Shown here piece by piece: positions 1-3,890 of a stretch of 5,275 bases of DNA; the first letter of the stretch is position 1; each line of letters starts with the position of its first letter. This stretch comes from Chloroflexota bacterium (GTDB lineage Bacteria; Chloroflexota; Limnocylindria; QHBO01). The notes beneath the pieces are model-generated. The model worked only from the letters and a program-made list of their open reading frames with translations, was not told the origin of the DNA and ran no database searches. A program made the translations under genes and the position numbers. The stretch is taken from the NCBI GenBank assembly GCA_019348395.1, contig JAHWJN010000098.1:1-5275 (forward strand), in the 5' to 3' direction.

Positions 1-113
1 GAGCTGGACCAGGCTGGCTCGCTGCCGATCCCCGGTACCTGGCCGCGATCCCGGGGCCGACCTTCACAAGCAGCACCGCCAATGCGTCTCGTTTCGTACG
101 TGACGTGGGGGGG
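1..113. other. Left-edge stretch without a supported gene
   Basis: This stretch lies downstream of the minus-strand methyltransferase. Frames are open on both strands, as expected in high-GC DNA, but none shows a recognisable domain. A minus-strand GTG at 74-76 would open a frame running off the left edge and beginning (M)LLVKVGPGIAARYR, about 25 residues. It has no convincing Shine-Dalgarno sequence and is too short to judge. If real, it would be the 5' end of another minus-strand gene. Confidence 0.4.
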
Positions 114-118
114 TCACG
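99..118 (-). terminator. Weak hairpin at the methyltransferase stop codon
   Basis: CGTGAC (99-104) and GTCACG (113-118) form a perfect 6-bp inverted repeat around an 8-base loop that is almost all G on the plus strand. The right arm contains the methyltransferase stop codon (complement of 114-116). Read on the minus strand it would be a short stem ending the transcript. No T-tract follows, so it is at best a weak or factor-assisted terminator and may be chance. Confidence 0.25.
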
Positions 119-695
119 GTTGGGGGCGGACCTGGAACTGGCCGAACCAGTGGCCAGGCACGAGCTCGTGCGTGGCGGTCAGCAGGAAGCCGGCTTCCGC
201 CATGACGGCGCGGACCCGTCCGGATGGGCCGCCATGCGTTCCCATCCACTGAGCGAGGAGACCTTCGCGACGCGACTCGAGGATGGCAACGCGGCCGCCG
301 GGCCTGACGAAGACGCGCGCTGCGGAGAAGTAGCGCGCCGGGTCACGGAGATGGTGATAGGTCGCCGATACGAACAGCAGGTCGACCGGCTCGGGGATCT
401 CCAGCCGATCTCGCGGCACCAGCACCGTGCGCAGGGTAGTCGGGTTCCGCTCGTCCGCCGCCACGCGCAGGTCGTCCAGCGTCGACTGATCCGCGTCGAT
501 CGCATAGACCACTCCATCGGGCGCAACCGCGCGCGCCAGTAACACGGTGAAGTGACCGTAGGCCGGGCCGAGATCGCCCACGATGTCGCCGGGTTTGACG
601 CGCAGCGCGGACGCGACGACGTCGGGATCGCGCAGGCGGTCGCGCCGCGATCCGCCAGCGTAGAGCCAGCGCGGGAGCCTCGGTCTGCGGTTCAT
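114..695 (-). CDS. Class I SAM-dependent methyltransferase
   Basis: This 193-residue protein has the Rossmann-fold layout of small cytoplasmic SAM-dependent methyltransferases of the Methyltransf_11/31 type. Motif I is at residues 38-51 (IVGDLGPAYGHFTV). The acidic end of strand 2, expected to bind the SAM ribose, is D67 in VVYAIDAD. The strand-4 region is PVDLLFVSATYHHLRDP (103-119), and RPGGRVAILE (131-140) is the typical strand-5 entry. The C-terminal AEAGF (166-170) and following strand are also typical. Motif I is unusual: the common GxGxG core (as in DLGAGTGYFT) reads G-P-A-Y-G here, although its last Gly and the following F-T remain. The ATG at 693-695 is chosen because PRWLYAGG followed by a helix leads straight into the fold. 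It has no clear Shine-Dalgarno sequence. The gene is divergent from the plus-strand genes. The substrate cannot be told from sequence; the relatives I recall are annotated only as generic methyltransferases. Confidence 0.85.
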   Translation of the reverse strand: MNRRPRLPRWLYAGGSRRDRLRDPDVVASALRVKPGDIVGDLGPAYGHFTVLLARAVAPDGVVYAIDADQSTLDDLRVAADERNPTTLRTVLVPRDRLEIPEPVDLLFVSATYHHLRDPARYFSAARVFVRPGGRVAILESRREGLLAQWMGTHGGPSGRVRAVMAEAGFLLTATHELVPGHWFGQFQVRPQP

Positions 696-793
696 TGTTC
701 ATGGAGCCGGTGATCCGAGGATTCGGGTCGGACGTAGTGGCGGACGGGTCTGCACCGGTCTTGACGCGATGGGGGACTCATGGTGGAGGGCCT

Positions 794-811
794 GTGGACG
801 TAGCGGTCCAC
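794..811. promoter_or_regulatory. Inverted repeat, possible operator
   Basis: GTGGAC (794-799) and GTCCAC (806-811) are perfect 6-base inverted arms separated by 6 bases, so the centres are about one helical turn apart, as for a dimeric repressor. It sits near the middle of the divergent intergenic region. One such repeat could occur by chance in this length, and no recognised regulator family is indicated. Confidence 0.2.
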
Positions 812-937
812 GCTCGCAACGCAACGACGAGTGACCCGCTCCGATGGTACGACCTCTGAGGAGTGCCTTGCCGGAACTCGAGCTTGCGACACCGCGGTCT
901 CGTGGCTTGTGAGAACACAGCGTCGAGGCCACCGACC

Positions 938-947
938 ATGCCGGCAT
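938..947. promoter_or_regulatory. 10-bp perfect palindrome upstream of the membrane-protein gene
   Basis: ATGCCGGCAT is a perfect 10-bp palindrome ending 38 bases before the chosen start at 986. It is followed directly by an overlapping CATATG (945-950). The position suits an operator or 5'-UTR element, but a palindrome this size is not rare by chance. Confidence 0.15.
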
Positions 948-972
948 ATGGCGAGCCGGGTACGCGCGATGC

Positions 973-977
973 AGGGG
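973..977 (+). promoter_or_regulatory. Shine-Dalgarno that sets the start at 986
   Basis: AGGGG at 973-977 lies 8 bases before the ATG at 986-988. This favours that start over in-frame upstream ATGs at 863 and 938, whose N-terminal extensions are Arg/Pro-rich and unlike a membrane-protein start. Confidence 0.5.
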
Positions 978-985
978 TTGGAGCC

Positions 986-1441
986 ATGGAACGCATCCTC
1001 AACGGCCTCATGGCCGGCGCGGCCGGCACCGCGGCCCTGAACACCGTCACCTACCTCGACATGTTGGCCCGCGGTCGGGCGTCGAGTTCGGTCCCCGCCG
1101 ATACCGTGGATCGGCTCGTCGACACCGTGGGCGGCGAGTTCGGCCAGGATGACCAGGGTCAGGCCCGACGGACCGCCGCTGGCGCCCTCGTCGGCTACGG
1201 CGCCGGCCTGGGGATCGGCACCCTGTACGGGACGGTCGAACCGACCGTGCGCCGGCTGCCGCTTCCTGTCGCTGGCCTGCTGGTGGGCGCCGTCGCAATG
1301 GCGGGCAGCGATGTCCCGGCCACAATTACTGGCGCCACGGATCCGAGGCGCTGGACGCTCTCGTCGTGGCTGGCGGACGTCGTGCCGCATGCCGTGTACG
1401 GCGTTGTGACGGTGGCCGTATATCGGGCGCTGCGGCGGTAG
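986..1441 (+). CDS. Conserved hypothetical membrane protein (151 aa)
   Basis: This is a small protein of unknown function that probably sits in the cytoplasmic membrane. The N-terminal Gly/Ala-rich helix (about 4-26) runs into TYLDMLARGR (22-31), then a polar SSSVPADT stretch. A charged segment follows (about 38-63), then a Gly-rich helix (64-83, GYGAGLGIG), a hydrophobic segment (93-112), the motif ATDPRRW (117-123) and a C-terminal segment with DVVPHAVYGVV (131-141). From memory, actinobacterial hypothetical proteins share this layout: GTxALN..TYLDM..RGR, a Gly-rich middle, TDPRxW and DxxPHxxYG. That recollection was not checked against a database. The conserved Asp, Arg and His residues at the ends of hydrophobic segments could be functional, but no activity is known. 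It is the first plus-strand gene and ends 38 bases before the dehydrogenase, so the two may share a transcript. Confidence 0.78.
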   Translation: MERILNGLMAGAAGTAALNTVTYLDMLARGRASSSVPADTVDRLVDTVGGEFGQDDQGQARRTAAGALVGYGAGLGIGTLYGTVEPTVRRLPLPVAGLLVGAVAMAGSDVPATITGATDPRRWTLSSWLADVVPHAVYGVVTVAVYRALRR

Positions 1442-1455
1442 GCCTCGTTCGAGGC
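1442..1455 (+). other. Short hairpin between the membrane-protein and dehydrogenase genes
   Basis: GCCTCG (1442-1447) and CGAGGC (1450-1455) are perfect inverted arms separated by TT, starting at the base after the upstream stop codon. It can fold as a 5-bp stem with a GTTC loop. There is no T-run, so it is unlikely to be a full terminator. It may attenuate or process a transcript joining the two genes, or be chance. Confidence 0.3.
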
Positions 1456-1479
1456 ACGCCTATTGCGGTCGGCGATAGC

Positions 1480-2502
1480 ATGGCAGCGCACACTCCTCAG
1501 ACGGTGGTGATCACCGGGGCTTCCGCAGGCATCGGACGGGCCCTGGCGCAGCTGTACGGCGCTCGAGGCGACCGCGTCGCGCTCCTCGCCCGTGGGACGG
1601 ACGGACTGGAGGGTGCGCGCCGTGACGTGGAGGTCGCTGGCGGGCGGGCCCTGGCTCTCCCGGTGGACGTTGTCGATGCCGATGCGGTCGAGGCCGCGGC
1701 CGCCGAGATCGAGCGCGAGCTCGGACCTATCGACGTCTGGATCAACAACGCCATGGCGAGCGTGTTCTCGCGGATCTCCGACATGACGCCCGATGATTTT
1801 CGGAGGGTCACCGACGTCACCTACCACGGCGCGGTGTGGGGAACTCTGGCCGCCCTCCGACGGATGGCGCCGCGCGACCGAGGAACGGTCGTCCTCGTCG
1901 GCTCGGCACTTGCCTACCGGGGCATCCCCGGCCAGGCGGCTTACTGCGCCGCCAAGCACGCCATGCAGGGCTTCCATGACTCGCTGCGGACCGAGCTGAT
2001 GCTCGAGGGCAGTAACGTCGCCGTCACCATGGTCCAGCTTCCCGCTGTCAACACGCCGCAGTTCCGCTGGGTCAAGAGCCGGCTGCCCAACAAGGCTCAG
2101 CCTGTTCCGCCGATCTTCCAGCCCGAGGTCATCGCGGAGGGCATCGCCTGGGCGGCCGACAACCCGAGGGCCACCCGCGAGCTCATCATCGGGTGGCCGG
2201 CGCTCAAGGCGATCATGGGCAACAAGCTCGTCCCCTCGTACGCCGACCGAGTCCTGGCGCGCAGCGGCCTGGAGTCCCAGCAGACTGGCGAGCCGGAGGA
2301 CCCTGACCGCCCGCACAACCTGTGGGAGCCGGTCGACGGGCCGGGCGGCGGCGACCATGGCGCGCACGGCGCCTTCGACGACCGGGCGCGAGACTCGAGC
2401 TGGCACCTGTGGGTCAACACCCATCGGCCGACCATCGCGCTCTCCGCGGCGGGGGCGCTGGCGGCGGCGATCGGGGCGGCGATCGCGTTCCGTCGTGGCT
2501 GA
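1480..2502 (+). CDS. Short-chain dehydrogenase/reductase with C-terminal membrane anchor
   Basis: This 340-residue NAD(P)-dependent oxidoreductase belongs to the classical SDR superfamily. The cofactor-binding TGASAGIG is at residues 12-19, NNA at 89-91, catalytic Ser at 142 (GSALAYR) and YCAAK at 155-159, giving Y155 and K159. VNTPQFRW (190-197) and the PVPPIFQPEV stretch (208-217) match, from memory, the long SDR subfamily annotated as PRK07109-like. A Gly/Asp/His-rich linker follows (about 268-310). A hydrophobic Ala-rich segment (about 318-337) ends in Arg-Arg-Gly, consistent with a single C-terminal membrane anchor that leaves the catalytic domain in the cytoplasm. The start at 1480 is chosen because MAAHTPQTVVITGAS is the normal SDR opening; the upstream in-frame extension to 1366 overlaps the preceding gene. 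No strong Shine-Dalgarno is visible. The last 8 bases overlap the VKOR-like gene. The substrate is unknown. Confidence 0.93.
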   Translation: MAAHTPQTVVITGASAGIGRALAQLYGARGDRVALLARGTDGLEGARRDVEVAGGRALALPVDVVDADAVEAAAAEIERELGPIDVWINNAMASVFSRISDMTPDDFRRVTDVTYHGAVWGTLAALRRMAPRDRGTVVLVGSALAYRGIPGQAAYCAAKHAMQGFHDSLRTELMLEGSNVAVTMVQLPAVNTPQFRWVKSRLPNKAQPVPPIFQPEVIAEGIAWAADNPRATRELIIGWPALKAIMGNKLVPSYADRVLARSGLESQQTGEPEDPDRPHNLWEPVDGPGGGDHGAHGAFDDRARDSSWHLWVNTHRPTIALSAAGALAAAIGAAIAFRRG

Positions 2503-3043
2503 GCGTCGAATCCCGCCGGGGTGGGAGTACAACCCATCGAATTGGGGGAATCGTCTCCCGATCATCGGGCTCGCGCTCGTCGGGACCGCGATCGCGGCCT
2601 ACCTGTCCGCCTTCCAGCTCGGTCTCATCGACACGGTCTGGGAGCCGTTCTTCGGCGATGGCAGTCGCACGATCCTCACCTCGCGCATCTCGCACGTCCT
2701 TCCCATCCCGGACGCCGCGCTCGGAGCCGGCGCCTATCTCATCGACGCCGTGGCAGGTGCGGTGGGTGGCCGGTCCCGCTGGAGGACCATGCCGTGGATC
2801 GTCCTCCTGTTCGGTCTCGCGGTCGGCCCGCTCGGCATCGTCAGCATCACGCTGGTTGTCCTCCAACCGGTCATGTTTGACGCCTGGTGCACGCTCTGCC
2901 TGGCGTCCGCGCTCGTCAGCCTGGCGATGATCGGCCCGGCGTTCGACGAGGTGCTGGCGAGCCTTCAGCACCTGCGGCGGGTGCACGACCAGGGCGGATC
3001 GTATTCGCGCGCGCTGTGGAGCGGAGAGGGGGGAGCTGAGTGA
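2495..3043 (+). CDS. VKOR-family membrane protein with a single CxxC pair
   Basis: This 182-residue polytopic protein resembles the vitamin K epoxide reductase family, whose usual role is quinone-linked disulfide formation. Membrane segments lie near 21-44, 74-91, 99-125 and 131-147. The active-site pair is C132/C135 in FDAWCTLCLASA, next to the fourth segment, as expected. The first loop reads WEPFFGDGSRTIL with PIPDAALGA after it (49-78). Canonical members have cysteines in this loop, but here the position aligning with VSCSTVL is Ser57, and C132 and C135 are the only cysteines in the whole protein. The cytoplasmic tail is charged. The GTG start at 2495 overlaps the dehydrogenase stop by 8 bases; the only upstream ATG (2357) is deep inside the dehydrogenase and gives a non-protein-like N-terminus. 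The stop overlaps the next gene's GTG. The fold assignment is fairly secure. The redox partner is not identifiable, and activity may differ from classical VKOR. Confidence 0.87.
   Translation: MAERRIPPGWEYNPSNWGNRLPIIGLALVGTAIAAYLSAFQLGLIDTVWEPFFGDGSRTILTSRISHVLPIPDAALGAGAYLIDAVAGAVGGRSRWRTMPWIVLLFGLAVGPLGIVSITLVVLQPVMFDAWCTLCLASALVSLAMIGPAFDEVLASLQHLRRVHDQGGSYSRALWSGEGGAE
3032..3035 (+). promoter_or_regulatory. Shine-Dalgarno for the SPW-like gene
   Basis: GGAG at 3032-3035, within a purine-rich run from about 3021, lies 4 bases before the GTG at 3040. It sits inside the last codons of the VKOR-like gene. It supports a GTG start with a 4-base GTGA overlap, the classical arrangement for translational coupling. 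Confidence 0.5.
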
Positions 3044-3414
3044 TCTGGCAGTGGATCGCGTTCGGGATCGCCGTCGGAGTGATGGTCGCTCCCGACGCCC
3101 TCGGGTTCTCGGAGTCGGTCGCCGATGCGTTCCACATCCTCGGCCCGGTCGCTGCCTCGATCGGGGGCATGGCAGCCTATGACGTCTTGCGTGGCCTGCG
3201 CCGGGCGCATCTTCTCGTCGGCCCTGCCATCGCCTTGGCCCCCATTCTGCTCGGGGGGGACGGAGCCGCCGTCGCCGTCGGGGTCGTGGCCGGCCTCGCC
3301 CTTGCCCTGCTCGGGCTGCCGGGGGCCCCCCCACGCGGGAAGTTCGGCGGCGGCTGGAAGATGGTGTTTGGAAGGGGTCGGGCCCGGACAGCAGGCACCA
3401 GTGACCGAAGATGA
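3040..3414 (+). CDS. Small four-helix membrane protein, SPW-repeat-like
   Basis: This 124-residue hydrophobic protein has four predicted membrane segments (about 3-18, 34-49, 57-71 and 75-93) and a short basic C-terminal tail (GKFGGGWKMVFGRGR) predicted to be cytoplasmic. The pattern of a Trp near the start, then VAPDALGF (16-23), a turn, a helix carrying Gly and Ala, and RRAHLLVGPAIALAPILLG (54-72) resembles two half-units of the SPW-repeat membrane family. The SPW triplet itself is absent, so this is a resemblance only. It starts with GTG overlapping the VKOR-like stop by 4 bases, so the two should be made together and may form a complex. The function of SPW-type proteins is unknown. An alternative is simply an unclassified membrane protein. 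Confidence 0.75.
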   Translation: MIWQWIAFGIAVGVMVAPDALGFSESVADAFHILGPVAASIGGMAAYDVLRGLRRAHLLVGPAIALAPILLGGDGAAVAVGVVAGLALALLGLPGAPPRGKFGGGWKMVFGRGRARTAGTSDRR

Positions 3415-3417
3415 GGG
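3413..3417 (+). promoter_or_regulatory. Shine-Dalgarno for the 33-residue ORF
   Basis: GAGGG at 3413-3417 lies 7 bases before the ATG at 3425 and overlaps the stop codon of the SPW-like gene. It is one of the better ribosome binding sites in the window and is the main support for translation of the short ORF. Confidence 0.5.
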
Positions 3418-3424
3418 CTGACCG

Positions 3425-3526
3425 ATGAACGAGTTCACCGCCATTCTCTGGCTCGGGCTGTTCGCGATCGTGGTGATTGCGCTCGCTGTTGCCCACAAAC
3501 GGCGACGCCCTGGCCCTCCTTCCTGA
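3425..3526 (+). CDS. 33-residue single-helix membrane micro-protein
   Basis: This is a short ORF below usual gene-calling cut-offs. The product begins MNEFTAILWLGLFA, continues as one hydrophobic helix (about residues 5-23), and ends in a basic tail HKRRRPGPPS (24-33). The acidic start and the positive charge after the helix predict an N-out/C-in membrane orientation. The ATG is 10 bases after the SPW-like stop and has a GAGGG ribosome site at 7 bases. It ends 16 bases before the convergent gene. Its location as the last gene of a coupled membrane operon suggests a small accessory subunit, like other one-helix proteins that stabilise membrane complexes. I recognise no family. It could be non-coding, but the Shine-Dalgarno sequence, length and topology argue for a real gene. 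Confidence 0.55.
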   Translation: MNEFTAILWLGLFAIVVIALAVAHKRRRPGPPS

Positions 3527-3528
3527 CG

Positions 3529-3554
3529 CCGGCCTGGCGCCTTCAGCAGGCCGG
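3529..3554. terminator. Candidate bidirectional terminator hairpin at the convergent junction
   Basis: CCGGCCTG (3529-3536) and CAGGCCGG (3547-3554) form a perfect 8-bp GC-rich stem with a 10-base loop. It begins 2 bases after the micro-protein stop, and its right arm covers the last codons and stop of the minus-strand gene. Position and symmetry suit shared termination of the two converging operons. Neither side carries a T-tract, so termination would depend on the stem alone or on Rho. Confidence 0.45.
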
Positions 3555-3890
3555 GACGACGAAGTTGGCCGAGGCGCCGATGACGATTGCGGCCAGGAAC
3601 AGGAGATTCAGCACGAACCCGACGAATCCGATGCTGCGCCGGAGGTCGCGCCTCCCCGGTTCGTCACCGTCGGAGCGGCGCCAGATGCGCGCCGCGAGGA
3701 GCGCGGCCGCGATTGCCCCAGCGACGGTCGCCATGGAGACGCCCAGCAATACCGCGGTGGTCAGCCCGTTCTCCGAGGCGAGCAGCGCCCGTGTCGGACG
3801 GCACGCGAGGCCGACCACCACGTAGCTCAGCAGCAGGTGCAGGCTCCACGCGATCGCGCCGCCGAAGACGGCGACAAAGAGGGCGATCAC
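3543..3890 (-). CDS. Small three-helix membrane protein coupled to the cytochrome oxidase gene
   Basis: This 115-residue membrane protein has hydrophobic segments at about 2-29, 43-67 and 87-113. A conserved-looking GGAIAWSLHLLLSY motif (10-23) puts a Trp and a His inside the first segment. A charged loop (RIWRRSDGDEPGRRDLRR, 68-85) precedes the third segment, and the protein ends in Cys. The start is GTG (complement of 3888-3890), overlapping the oxidase TGA by 4 bases. A longer reading to 3998 would lie wholly inside the oxidase gene and add an Arg-rich non-helical stretch. From memory, small proteins with a WxLHLL helix are seen next to haem-copper oxidase genes, but no role is established. 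Co-translation with the oxidase suggests an accessory subunit or assembly factor. The helix His could in principle bind haem or metal. Confidence 0.75.
   Translation of the reverse strand: MIALFVAVFGGAIAWSLHLLLSYVVVGLACRPTRALLASENGLTTAVLLGVSMATVAGAIAAALLAARIWRRSDGDEPGRRDLRRSIGFVGFVLNLLFLAAIVIGASANFVVPAC

Larger units (their letters stand above)
696..985. other. Divergent intergenic region
   Basis: About 290 bases separate the divergent methyltransferase and the 151-residue membrane-protein gene, so promoters for both should lie here. Several frames are open across it, but their translations are Arg/Pro/Ser-rich and look like shadows. A -35-like TTGACG occurs at 761-766, but no acceptable -10 follows at 16-18 bases. 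Two small symmetric sequences, listed separately, are the only structured elements I see. No tRNA, riboswitch or other RNA is evident. Confidence 0.5.

Noticed and set aside
761..789. TTGACG as the -35 of a sigma-70-type promoter
   Set aside because: No acceptable -10 hexamer is found 16-18 bases downstream.
863..985. Upstream in-frame extension of the 151-residue membrane protein
   Set aside because: The extra 41 residues are Arg/Pro/Gly-rich and unlike the hydrophobic start, and the ATG at 986 has the better ribosome site.
1195..2565. Very long open frame (456 codons) on the minus strand opposite the dehydrogenase
   Set aside because: It is antisense to a clear SDR with all its motifs. 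Its translation is rich in Arg, Asp, Gly and Pro with no domain, the usual shadow in GC-rich DNA.
2586..2597. 12-bp perfect palindrome CCGCGATCGCGG as an operator
   Set aside because: It lies inside the first membrane helix of the VKOR-like gene and follows from codons for Thr-Ala-Ile-Ala-Ala.
2414..3496. Long minus-strand open frame (360 codons) opposite the VKOR-like and SPW-like genes
   Set aside because: It is a low-complexity Arg/Pro/Glu-rich translation opposite well-supported, overlapping membrane-protein genes.
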